Below are positions 15,562 through 22,594 of a stretch of DNA of 22,892 bases, one piece after another. Made by a program: the position numbers and the translations under genes. The notes beneath the pieces are model-generated. The model ran no database searches and was not told where the DNA came from. It saw only the letters and a list, made by a program, of their open reading frames with translations. Each line of letters begins with the position of its first letter. Within the stretch, counting starts at the first letter, position 1. Source of the stretch: Chloroflexia bacterium (lineage in GTDB: Bacteria > Chloroflexota > Chloroflexia > Thermomicrobiales > JALYUS01); assembly GCA_025924435.1 (NCBI GenBank), contig JAICIL010000027.1, positions 1 through 22,892 on the forward strand, read 5' to 3'.

Positions 15562-15682
15562 CCCCCGGCCCCTTCCCTAAAAGGAAGGGGAACGAGCCTC
15601 GGTAAGATCGAGGCTTTCGGGGTAAGGCACGGCATACCGAAGAGTCAACCCCTTCCTTTTAGGGAAGGGGCCGGGGGTTAGG
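15557..15682 (+). repeat. Structured ~130-bp repeat, copy C
   Basis: The ends are perfect inverted repeats of 34 bp, starting CCTAACCCCCGGCCCC and ending GGGGCCGGGGGTTAGG. Internal hairpins are CCCCTTCC/GGAAGGGG at both sides and GCCTCG-7nt-CGAGGC in the middle. The TAA of murE is inside the first seven bases, and the copy ends 4 bp before the GTG of the next gene. This is the best-preserved of the three copies; no target-site duplication is obvious. Confidence 0.88.
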
Positions 15683-15686
15683 CAGG

Positions 15687-16823
15687 GTGGTTTCACGGCG
15701 GCAGGCATTGAAGATTTCGGCGGCGGCGGTGGCGTCGGCGGCGCTGGCGGCGTGCGGCGCGGCCCCGCAGCAGTCGCCGCCGCTACAGGCGATCACCCCC
15801 CGGCGGAATACCGCCGCCTCGAAGGCCGACGGGCGCATCCTCTTCGCCAAGGTGCGCATGGCCGACAACGGCGGCAAGGACGACGGCATCTACTCGCTCG
15901 ACAACGCGAAGGTGCGCAAGGTTCTTTCCAAGGCGGACGGCGACGACGCACTGGAGTATCCCGTCTGGTCGCCGGACGGCACGCAGATCGCCTTCGCCCG
16001 CGCCGGGGATCGCGGCATCTTCTCGGACCTCTGGATCATGGGCACGGACGGCGCGAACCCGCGCCGGATCACGGACTTCCAGAGCAAGATCGCGCACAAG
16101 AACAACGTCAATGCCGAGGAGCAATACGTCGGGGATAGTTCGATCGTCGCCGGGCTGTCGTGGTCGCAGGGTGGCAACTTCATCACCTTCACCAGCGATA
16201 AGGGCTACCACGCCATGCGCCCATGGACCTATGAACACCCCGACCAGCCGCCCTCGCTCGCCAATCTGCACATCATCACCGCGACGCAAGGCTTCAGCCC
16301 GTCGAACGCCGGCTTCAATTTGCACATTGACAACACCGACTGCGCGCCGGACGGCGGCGCGATGGCCTTCGTCGGCCTCTGGGCGCAGCCGGACGACTAC
16401 TCCAACAAGCAGACGCAGATCTACCTGCTCGATTTCGGCACGAAGAAGTACGCGCAACTCACCGACATGCCCGCCTTCAAGTGGGGCGCGTACGACCCCG
16501 CCTTCTCGCCGGACGGCCAGTTCATCGCCTTCGCGGGCCGCCCCGACTACCGCGTCAACGACCTCTTCATCATGACGCGGGACGGCAAGAACCAGGTGCA
16601 GATTACCCAAACGGGCGCGGCGCGCTCCCCGGCCTGGTCGCCCGACGGCAAGAAACTCGCCTTCCTCGCCGCCTTCGAGGGCGCGCAGTTCAACATCTAC
16701 GTGATGGATGTCGCGCCCGCCGCGCCCGGCACGCCGCTCACCGCCGCCAACTTCGGCAAGCCCGAGAAACTGACCGACGAAAAGGGCATAGACGCCCGCT
16801 CCGGCCTCTCCTGGACCGCATAG
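15687..16823 (+). CDS. Tat-exported beta-propeller lipoprotein, TolB-like
   Basis: 378 residues with start GTG at 15687. SRRQALK at residues 3-9 is a twin-arginine motif, and LAAC (C23) is a lipobox, so it should be exported folded and lipid-anchored. The body has WD40/PD40 blades: YPVWSPDGTQIAFARAG, GLSWSQGGNFITFTSD, YDPAFSPDGQFIAFAG and SPAWSPDGKKLAFLA, each followed by a 'LWIMGTDG' or 'IYVMDV' strand. This is the TolB/dipeptidyl-peptidase propeller type. Without a hydrolase domain it is more likely a binding or scaffold protein than an enzyme. The ribosome site (AGGCAGGG) lies within or next to repeat copy C. Convergent with aspS. Confidence 0.85.
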   Translation: MVSRRQALKISAAAVASAALAACGAAPQQSPPLQAITPRRNTAASKADGRILFAKVRMADNGGKDDGIYSLDNAKVRKVLSKADGDDALEYPVWSPDGTQIAFARAGDRGIFSDLWIMGTDGANPRRITDFQSKIAHKNNVNAEEQYVGDSSIVAGLSWSQGGNFITFTSDKGYHAMRPWTYEHPDQPPSLANLHIITATQGFSPSNAGFNLHIDNTDCAPDGGAMAFVGLWAQPDDYSNKQTQIYLLDFGTKKYAQLTDMPAFKWGAYDPAFSPDGQFIAFAGRPDYRVNDLFIMTRDGKNQVQITQTGAARSPAWSPDGKKLAFLAAFEGAQFNIYVMDVAPAAPGTPLTAANFGKPEKLTDEKGIDARSGLSWTA

Positions 16824-16832
16824 AGACGTTTG

Positions 16833-16927
16833 AACTGCGAAGGCGCGAAGGACAGAAGGAGAGAGGCGAGGAGGACAAACAAATCCCCTCTTCTTTTCTC
16901 CTTCGTGTCCTTCGCGCCTTCGCGGTT
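16833..16927. repeat. Inverted repeat between convergent genes, overlaps aspS stop
   Basis: The left arm begins AACTGCGAAGGCGCGAAGGA and the right arm is its near-complement, ending GCGCCTTCGCGGTT. The TAA of aspS (complement of 16926-16928) shares two bases with the end of the right arm, and the left arm starts 10 bp after the beta-propeller stop codon. Same family as 6137-6288 and 10828-10917. Confidence 0.85.
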
Positions 16928-18776
16928 AGTCTTTGTCCTCTTCCGGCGGGACGATGGCGATGTGGAGGTCGTCCAACTGCCGCTGGGAGACGGTGGAGGG
17001 CGCGCCGAGCATCAGGTCCTGGAAGGACTGATTCTTCGGGAAGGCGATCACCTCGCGGATGTTCTCCTCGTGCGCGTAGAGCATGACGAGGCGGTCAATG
17101 CCGGGGGCGATGCCGCCGTGCGGCGGCGCGCCGTACTCGAACGCGCGCAGGAAGCCGCCGAACTTCGTCTGCAATTCCTCCTCATCGAGGTTGAGGAGGC
17201 GGAAGACGCGCTCCTGCAAGTCGCGCCGGGCGATGCGGATGCTGCCGCTGCCCAATTCGAAGCCGTTGGCGACGAGGTCGTACTGCTGCGCGCGCATCTT
17301 CCCCGGATCGGTCTCCATCAGCGGGATGTCCTCCTCGAAGGGCATCACGAAGGGGTGATGGACGGCGTCCCAGCGCCGCTCGTCCGCGTTCCACTCGACA
17401 AACGGCTGCTCGAGGAGCCACGCGAATGCCATCACGTTGGGGTCCGCGAGGCCGAGCGCCTGCCCGAAATGCTGCCGCAGGCGCGAGAGGACGTCGCCCG
17501 CGCGCACCCGCTCGTCCGCGACGAGGGCGATCAGGTCGCCCGGTTTGGCGCCGAAGCGGGCGAAGATGGCGCGCTGCTCCTCGGGCGTGAAGAACTTGGC
17601 GATCGGGGAGCGCGCGGCGGCCCGGCCCTCCTGCTCCTCGACGATGAAGTAGGCGAGACCCTTCGCGCCGAAGCCCTGCGCGAGGGCGATCAGGGCATCA
17701 ATCTCCTTGCGCGTCATCGTACCCTGGCCGGGGAGGCAGATGCCGCGCACCGCGCCGCCGCCCTCGACCGTCTTCGCGAAGACGCCGAACTCGCTCCCGC
17801 GCACGAGATCGGAAATGTCCCGCAGTTCCATGCCGAAGCGGAGATCCGGCCTGTCGTTGCCGTACCGCTCCATCGAGTCGGAGTAACTGAGGCGCGGCCA
17901 CGGTTTGAACATCACGCGCATGTTCGTCACCGTCTCGGTCAGTTCGGTGTAGAGGTCCTCCGCGAGATTGAGCACATCCTCCATCGAGACGAAGGACATC
18001 TCAAGGTCGAGTTGCGTGAACTCCAACTGCCGGTCGGCGCGCTGATCCTCGTCCCGCATGCAGCGGGCGATCTGGAAGTAGCGATCCATCCCCGCGATCA
18101 TCAGGATCTGCTTCAACTGCTGCGGCGACTGCGGCAGCGCGTAGAACTCGCCGGGATGGACACGGCTCGGCACGAGGAAGTCCCGCGCCCCTTCCGGCGT
18201 CGCCTTGATGAGCATCGGCGTCTCGATCTCCAGGAAGCCGCGCGCGGAGAGCCAGTCCCGCATGAATTTGATGACGGTATGCCGCAGGATCATCCGCTCG
18301 GTCATCGCGCGGCGGCGCAGGTCGAGGTAGCGGTAGGTGAGGCGCAGCGATTCGTCCACCTCGCCCTGCTCCGCGCCCTCGGCGATCACGAACGGCGGCG
18401 TCTTGGAAGCGTTGAGGATTTTGACGCCGTCCACGAGCAGTTCGATCTCGCCCGTCGCGATGTGCGGGTTCTCCGCGCCCGGCGGGCGGCGGACGACCTC
18501 GCCCGTCACTTCCAGGACATACTCCGCGCGCGCTTCCTCGGCGACGGCGTGCGCCTCGGGCGCGTGCGTCGGGTTGATGGTGCATTGGGTGATGCCGTAG
18601 CGGTCGCGCAGGTCAATGAAGATCAGGCCGCCGTGGTCGCGCCGCCGGTTCACCCATCCGCGCAGCGTGGCCCGCTCGCCCGCATCCCCCGCGCGCAAAT
18701 CGCCGCAGGAGGTGTAGCCGCGATACGCGCGGTGCGTCGCTTCTCGCGTCGTCCCTGGTTCCGTCCCTGCACTCAC
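16926..18776 (-). CDS. aspS: Aspartyl-tRNA synthetase, probably non-discriminating
   Basis: 616 residues of the bacterial class IIb type. An OB-fold anticodon domain (GWVNRRRDHGGLIFIDLRDRYG) is followed by the catalytic core with motif 1 (RGFLEIETPML), motif 2 (YFQIARCMRDEDQRADR), the GAD insertion domain, and motif 3 (GGIAPGIDRLVMLYAHEENI). It charges tRNA-Asp. In the OB fold, H48 in RRDHG takes the place of Leu (RRDLG) of discriminating enzymes such as E. coli; His there is linked to non-discriminating AspRS, which also charges tRNA-Asn for GatCAB. The GTG start at 18776 has AAGGAG seven bases upstream. Convergent with the beta-propeller gene. Confidence 0.95.
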   Translation of the reverse strand: MSAGTEPGTTREATHRAYRGYTSCGDLRAGDAGERATLRGWVNRRRDHGGLIFIDLRDRYGITQCTINPTHAPEAHAVAEEARAEYVLEVTGEVVRRPPGAENPHIATGEIELLVDGVKILNASKTPPFVIAEGAEQGEVDESLRLTYRYLDLRRRAMTERMILRHTVIKFMRDWLSARGFLEIETPMLIKATPEGARDFLVPSRVHPGEFYALPQSPQQLKQILMIAGMDRYFQIARCMRDEDQRADRQLEFTQLDLEMSFVSMEDVLNLAEDLYTELTETVTNMRVMFKPWPRLSYSDSMERYGNDRPDLRFGMELRDISDLVRGSEFGVFAKTVEGGGAVRGICLPGQGTMTRKEIDALIALAQGFGAKGLAYFIVEEQEGRAAARSPIAKFFTPEEQRAIFARFGAKPGDLIALVADERVRAGDVLSRLRQHFGQALGLADPNVMAFAWLLEQPFVEWNADERRWDAVHHPFVMPFEEDIPLMETDPGKMRAQQYDLVANGFELGSGSIRIARRDLQERVFRLLNLDEEELQTKFGGFLRAFEYGAPPHGGIAPGIDRLVMLYAHEENIREVIAFPKNQSFQDLMLGAPSTVSQRQLDDLHIAIVPPEEDKD

Positions 18777-18865
18777 CCGGCACTCCTTAGCACATGAGAT
18801 TCGCTTGCCGCCGCCTCGTTGCGGCGCAATTCATCGCGCTATTCTACACGATGGGGAGGCAATTG

Positions 18866-18883
18866 AACTGCGGAGACGCAGAG
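18866..18883 (+). repeat. Half-copy of the AACCGCGAAG repeat family
   Basis: AACTGCGGAGACGCAGAG matches the left arm of the family seen at 6137 and 16833, with no right arm nearby. It lies about 90 bp upstream of the aspS start codon. Confidence 0.5.
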
Positions 18884-18930
18884 AGAGGGCGAATTATTGT
18901 GTGAATTATCACCTAATTGGGCGGATTACC

Positions 18931-18961
18931 TTGTACATATTTAACGTTTATTTTGTACAAT
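18931..18961 (+). promoter_or_regulatory. Palindromic promoter/operator-like site
   Basis: TTGTACA (18931-18937) and TGTACAA (18954-18960) are perfect inverted repeats 16 bp apart. TTGTAC can act as -35 and TACAAT (18956-18961) as -10, with 19-bp spacing, so the operator halves would coincide with the promoter boxes. A dimeric repressor site is a natural reading. It points toward the leader RNA and the UDP-glucose dehydrogenase gene. Confidence 0.45.
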
Positions 18962-18966
18962 CGAAA

Positions 18967-19006
18967 GGGAGCGTGTGCCGAGCCATGCGGTGGACAAGAC
19001 GCTCCC
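18967..19006 (+). other. Hairpin at the 5' end of a predicted transcript
   Basis: GGGAGCGT (18967-18974) and ACGCTCCC (18999-19006) are perfect 8-bp complements, only 6 bp after the candidate -10 box. The loop contains an ATG whose frame ends after eight codons. It may protect the 5' end or be a regulatory RNA; on the opposite strand, TTTCG after the stem would make a weak terminator. Confidence 0.4.
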
Positions 19007-19380
19007 GGTGATCCAGCAACGGGGAGAATGCGTATAAGAGGGGGCCGGACCATCCGACCCGCGCGTACTCGACGTATCGAGGGTCCCGACGGCGCCAAAC
19101 AAAAATTTTCTGTCAAGGGAACTCGGATACGGCACGGCTACAAGGATATCGCTGGACCATCGCACGAAATTATAGCTTCGTATCATCTGTTTCCGGAGAA
19201 AAGAATGATGGCATGGATCATGCATAAGCTTTTATAGCGGCGATTGAAAGATGCGACGTGATCGAGAGATCCCGCGATAAGCGCATAGATATACAGTTTG
19301 TCATCTTTGGACGACAAGGCACGCAAGACCGCTTCATCTTCTTGGACTACAGTGCGAATACAACCGAATAGCGAGCGTAT

Positions 19381-19465
19381 CGATCCTCCACCCGTAATGT
19401 GGTCACCTCGGTGGGGGGGAGCGAGTGGTGAAACCGGCGTCAGTAATGCGGCCGGTCTTTTTTTT
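19381..19465 (+). ncRNA. Candidate pseudoknot riboswitch-like leader RNA, copy 1
   Basis: Helix 1: CCTCCACC (19385-19392) with GGTGGGGG (19410-19417). Helix 2: GGTCACCTC in its loop (19401-19409) with GAG-t-GGTG-aa-ACC (19423-19435), making an H-type pseudoknot with no nucleotide between the helices. Loop 1 is CGTAATGT; loop 3 is GGAGC. The final ACC of helix 2 is also the start of the terminator stem (19433). Copy 2 at 21037 matches almost base for base. It lies 49 nt before the GTG of ugd. I do not recognise it as a described riboswitch class; the ligand is unknown. Confidence 0.7.
19431..19465 (+). terminator. Intrinsic terminator in the ugd leader
   Basis: ACCGGC (19433-19438) pairs with GCCGGT (19451-19456), followed by C and eight Ts (19458-19465). 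Its 5' arm shares ACC with helix 2 of the leader RNA, so both cannot form together. It would stop transcription before ugd unless the pseudoknot holds the ACC. Confidence 0.85.
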
Positions 19466-19513
19466 GCCGCGAAATCTGCGGTCGGCGATTGAGGGCAGAG
19501 AAGGAGTGAAAAC

Positions 19514-20929
19514 GTGGTAAAGATCGCGGTAATCGGGACAGGGTATGTCGGGCTGTGCACTGCGGTGACGTTCGCCCACCTCGGCAATGACGTGGTCGGC
19601 GTGGACGTTGACGCCGCCAAGATCGCCCGTCTCCGCGGCGGCGAGTGCCCCATTTTCGAGCCGGGCCTGGACGCCTTGCTGCACGAGACAATCGCCGCAC
19701 GGCGCCTGACCTTCACGGACGAGTACGCGGCGGCGATCTCGGATGCGGATTTCGTCTTCATCTGCGTGAACACCCCGCCCGCCCCGGATGGCGGCGCGGA
19801 CATGCGCTTCGTCCGGCAGGCGGCGCGCTCGATCGGCTCTGCCCTCACGCCGGGCCACCGGACGATTGTTGTTGACAAGAGCACCATGCCGGTGGGCAGC
19901 GGCGACATGGTCGGGGGAATCCTCGGCGAGCATGCCCCGATGGGGGCGCGCTTCGCCGTCGTCTCGAATCCCGAATTCCTGCGCGAGGGGGCGGCCGTCC
20001 ACGACATGCTGCACCCCGACCGGATCGTCCTCGGCTCGGGAGAGCGGGGCGCGGCCGAGGCGGTCGCCGCGCTGTACGCGTCGTTCGACACCCCGTGCCT
20101 CCTCACGGATTTGCGGACGGCGGAGATGATCAAGTACGCCTCCAACGCCTTCCTCGCCACGCGCATCTCGTTCATCAACGAGGTCGCCCGCATCTGCGAG
20201 GGCGTGGGCGCCGATGTGCGGCAGGTCGCCACCGGGATGGGCCTGGACCGGCGGATCGGGCCGCACTTCCTCAATGCCGGGATCGGCTTCGGCGGTTCCT
20301 GCTTCCCCAAGGATGTGCTCGCGCTGGCGCACATGGCGGACGAGGCGGGGCGCCACCCGCAACTCCTGCGCGCGGTGCTGGACATCAATGCGGACGGGCG
20401 GCGCGAGACGGTGCGGAAACTGAACCAGCTGCTGGGGACGGTGCGCGGCGCGACGATCGCGGTCTGGGGGCTGGCGTTCAAGCCGGAGACGGACGACCTG
20501 CGCGAGGCGCCGTCGCTGGAGATCATCCGGGAGTTGCAGGCGCAGGGCGCGACGGTGCGCGCCTACGATCCGGTGGCGATGGACGGGGCGCGCGCGCTCC
20601 TGCCGGATGTGGCGATGTGCGCGGACGCCTACGCGGCGGCCGAGGGGGCGGACGCCGTCGTCCTCGTCACGGAGTGGGCGGCGTTCAAGGCGATTGATTT
20701 CCGTCGGCTGCGGCGGGTGATGCGCCGCCCGGTGCTGATGGACGGGCGCAATCTCTACGACGCGCGGACGGTGCGCGCGCTCGGCTTTGCCTACGCCGGC
20801 GTCGGAGTGCCGCCAGTGGAGGAAGCCGCGCGGTCGCGGTCGGCGACGGACGGAGCCATCGTGCCCCTGATCGAAGCGGCCTCCCTATCCCATCGCCGCG
20901 ACGGCATGACCCATATCGCCGCCGACTAG
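19514..20929 (+). CDS. ugd: UDP-glucose 6-dehydrogenase
   Basis: 471 residues with start GTG at 19514, preceded by AGAAGGAG. The N-terminal Rossmann domain begins VKIAVIGTGYVGLCTA and has VFICVNTPPAPDGGADM and SNPEFLREGAAVHD; the substrate side has MIKYASNAFLATRISFINE and the catalytic C263 in GGSCFPKD; the C-terminal domain has GLAFKPETDDLREAPSLEII. It oxidises UDP-glucose twice with NAD to UDP-glucuronate, a precursor for acidic exopolysaccharides. UDP-mannose or GDP-mannose dehydrogenases are close relatives, so the exact nucleotide sugar is an inference. It is preceded by one leader RNA and followed by a second, in front of a glycosyltransferase. Confidence 0.92.
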   Translation: MVKIAVIGTGYVGLCTAVTFAHLGNDVVGVDVDAAKIARLRGGECPIFEPGLDALLHETIAARRLTFTDEYAAAISDADFVFICVNTPPAPDGGADMRFVRQAARSIGSALTPGHRTIVVDKSTMPVGSGDMVGGILGEHAPMGARFAVVSNPEFLREGAAVHDMLHPDRIVLGSGERGAAEAVAALYASFDTPCLLTDLRTAEMIKYASNAFLATRISFINEVARICEGVGADVRQVATGMGLDRRIGPHFLNAGIGFGGSCFPKDVLALAHMADEAGRHPQLLRAVLDINADGRRETVRKLNQLLGTVRGATIAVWGLAFKPETDDLREAPSLEIIRELQAQGATVRAYDPVAMDGARALLPDVAMCADAYAAAEGADAVVLVTEWAAFKAIDFRRLRRVMRRPVLMDGRNLYDARTVRALGFAYAGVGVPPVEEAARSRSATDGAIVPLIEAASLSHRRDGMTHIAAD

Positions 20930-20940
20930 GCAAGAATCGG

Positions 20941-20987
20941 GGCGGTGCGAGGGTAGACGGGGTCAGCCCGATGCGCCACGCACCGCC
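20941..20987 (+). other. GC-rich stem-loop after ugd
   Basis: GGCGGTGCG (20941-20949) is a perfect 9-bp complement of CGCACCGCC (20979-20987), with a smaller GGG/CCC pairing inside the loop. It starts 11 bp after the ugd stop codon and has no T tract, so it is not a standard intrinsic terminator. It may stabilise the ugd transcript end or partly separate it from the second leader RNA. Confidence 0.55.
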
Positions 20988-21036
20988 ATCCATCGCGTTC
21001 CCGCGGTAGCAGTCTATCTGAAGCAAAAGAATGTGA

Positions 21037-21115
21037 CGATCCAACACCCGTAACGTGGTCACCTCGGTGTTGGGGAGCGAGTGGTGAAACCGATCTGTGA
21101 AGGTCGGTTTTTTTT
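21037..21115 (+). ncRNA. Candidate pseudoknot riboswitch-like leader RNA, copy 2
   Basis: Helix 1: CCAACACC (21041-21048) with GGTGTTGG (21066-21073). Helix 2: GGTCACCTC (21057-21065) with GAG-t-GGTG-aa-ACC (21079-21091). Loop 1 is CGTAACGT and loop 3 is GGAGC. Against copy 1, five bases of the 59-nt core differ. Four are in helix 1 and change two base pairs (A-U to U-G and A-U to C-G) without breaking them; the fifth is a C/T change in loop 1. It lies 28 nt before the glycosyltransferase ATG. Confidence 0.7.
21088..21115 (+). terminator. Intrinsic terminator in the glycosyltransferase leader
   Basis: AACCGATC (21088-21095) pairs with GGTCGGTT (21102-21109), loop TGTGAA, then a run of eight Ts (21108-21115). 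The first four bases of the stem, AACC, overlap the bulge and last arm of helix 2 of the leader RNA. The stem sequence differs from that of copy 1 while function is kept. Confidence 0.88.
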
Positions 21116-21142
21116 CGTTGCGCGTATTGGAAGGGCTTTCCG

Positions 21143-22594
21143 ATGATCACCAGCAACCGTCCCTGGCATCGCACGTACCAGCGCACCGCCACCATCGCCG
21201 CACCGGCGGCGCGCCCACGGGTGCGCTCCCTCGCACCGCCAGCGAGTTCCCGAGACGAGCGGATCGTGAAACTACCCATTCTGACGGCCGGGCAGCGCAT
21301 CCAATACGGCGCCCTGATTTGCCTGTTCGTCGCCTCGCTGGGGTATTTCTGGGTGTGGTGGTTGCAGCCCGCCCATCGGGGAAATCCCGTCCTCTACTGG
21401 ATGATGTCCGCGTGCGTCTGCTACCTGACGATGATCCTGCCGGGGATGTACGCCTTCTTCCTCGGGTGGATGCGCAAACCGCAGCATATCGCCGCACCGG
21501 AAGGGTACCGGGTCGCGATGATCTCCCTCACCGTGCCGGGGAGTGAGAGCCTGGCGATCGTGCGCAAGCAACTTGTCGCGATGACGCGGGTTATGTATCC
21601 CCACGAGAGCTGGATTCTCGTTGACAAGGTGCATTCGCCCGAAGTCGAGGCGCTCGCGGAGTCGCTGGGCGTCCGATACTTCAGCCGTCACGACCGGGCG
21701 AAATGGGGCAATCTCGTCCAATACTGGAATCAGCCGGAAGCGCCGTTCAAGGCGAAGACCAAGGCGGGGAACGTCAACGCCTGGCTCGACGCAATGGAAA
21801 TTATCGGTGTGGAGTATGACTTTTTCACGCAACTCGATATTGACCATCTCCCCCAGCCGCGCTATCTCGATCGGGTGCTCGGCTATTTCCGCTCCCGGAA
21901 CATCGCCTACGTGCAGGCGCCCTCGGTCTACGGCAACTTCGAGCACTGGACATCGCGCGGGTCGGCGGAGCAGGAACTCGTCCTCCACGGGCCGCTCCAG
22001 TCGGGCTTCTTCGGCTTCTCCGGCACACCGTTCATCATCGGCTCGCATTGCACCTATCGCATGTCGGCGATCCGCGAGATCGGCGGGTTCCAGCCGACGC
22101 GGGCGGAGGACCATCTCGACACGGTGCTCCTCGCGTCGCGGGGCTATGAGGGGGTCTTCGTGCCGGAGGTGATCGCCACGGGCGACGGGCCGGAGACGTT
22201 CGAGACCTATATCGGGCAGCAGTTCGCGTGGGCGTACAGCATGATCACCGTCCTGTTCCGCTTCACCCCGCGCCTGATGCGCAACTACACGCCGCGCCAG
22301 GCGGTGCAGTTCCTCTTCGTGCAGACCTGGTACACGCTGTGGAGCATCGCGATGTTCCTGATGTTCTGCCTCCCGAGCATCGCGCTCCTCGGCGATGTCA
22401 GCATCAGCCGCACGAGTTTCTGGGATTTTGCGGCGCACAGCGCACCGCAGACAGTCGTTGCGGGCCTGATCTGGTTCTGGAGCAGGAAGTGCCTACGGAA
22501 GGATCGACGGCGGAGATTTCCTCGATGGCCAGTACGCATTGAAAGAAGTCGCCGCCCTGCCCTTCGAACTCTTCGGGGATTTCGATGCCCATGA
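21143..22594 (+). CDS. Membrane GT2 glycosyltransferase, cellulose-synthase-like, truncated
   Basis: Reads as 483 residues, but only about the first 447 look native. Two helices (ALICLFVASLGYFWVWWL; VCYLTMILPGMYAFFLGWM) precede a cytosolic GT-A domain with the DxD D232/D234 (TQLDIDHLPQPRYL), the catalytic Asp D323 in RAEDHLDT, and QQFAW (359-363) in place of the Q(Q/R)xRW motif, so its Arg is Ala. A third helix (LWSIAMFLMFCLPSIALL) follows. Then the frame runs into the antisense of an acyl-CoA dehydrogenase, giving a basic, meaningless tail (KCLRKDRRRRFPRW). Such enzymes polymerise and export a beta-glycan. It is controlled by leader RNA copy 2 and lies downstream of ugd, so an acidic exopolysaccharide is a plausible product. 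Confidence 0.8.
   Translation: MITSNRPWHRTYQRTATIAAPAARPRVRSLAPPASSRDERIVKLPILTAGQRIQYGALICLFVASLGYFWVWWLQPAHRGNPVLYWMMSACVCYLTMILPGMYAFFLGWMRKPQHIAAPEGYRVAMISLTVPGSESLAIVRKQLVAMTRVMYPHESWILVDKVHSPEVEALAESLGVRYFSRHDRAKWGNLVQYWNQPEAPFKAKTKAGNVNAWLDAMEIIGVEYDFFTQLDIDHLPQPRYLDRVLGYFRSRNIAYVQAPSVYGNFEHWTSRGSAEQELVLHGPLQSGFFGFSGTPFIIGSHCTYRMSAIREIGGFQPTRAEDHLDTVLLASRGYEGVFVPEVIATGDGPETFETYIGQQFAWAYSMITVLFRFTPRLMRNYTPRQAVQFLFVQTWYTLWSIAMFLMFCLPSIALLGDVSISRTSFWDFAAHSAPQTVVAGLIWFWSRKCLRKDRRRRFPRWPVRIERSRRPALRTLRGFRCP

Larger units (their letters stand above)
18777..19380. other. Long non-coding, AT-rich region before the first leader RNA
   Basis: No convincing gene is present; the short open frames look random in composition. 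The region is clearly more AT-rich than its neighbours. It holds the half-repeat at 18866, a palindromic promoter-like site (18931-18961), a hairpin (18967-19006), a CTCGA-CGTA-TCGAG hairpin near 19067-19080 and a tiny frame for MMAWIMHKLL at 19205-19237 with GGAG at 6-nt spacing. AAAGATG (19247) and CATCTTT (19302) could close a longer loop. Confidence 0.5.

Noticed and set aside
765..16927. Clustered repeats as a possible CRISPR array
   Set aside because: The repeats are palindromes scattered between genes, not short direct repeats with regular spacers, and no cas genes are present.
19247..19308. AAAGATG/CATCTTT pairing as a closed RNA domain
   Set aside because: A 7-bp stem around 48 nt has little internal structure and no second copy near the other leader, so chance is likely.
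21003..21010. GCGGTAGC resembling the ops/JUMPstart core of polysaccharide operons
   Set aside because: Only eight bases match, the site is absent from the ugd leader, and ops depends on RfaH, which is not known to work in this way in Chloroflexota.
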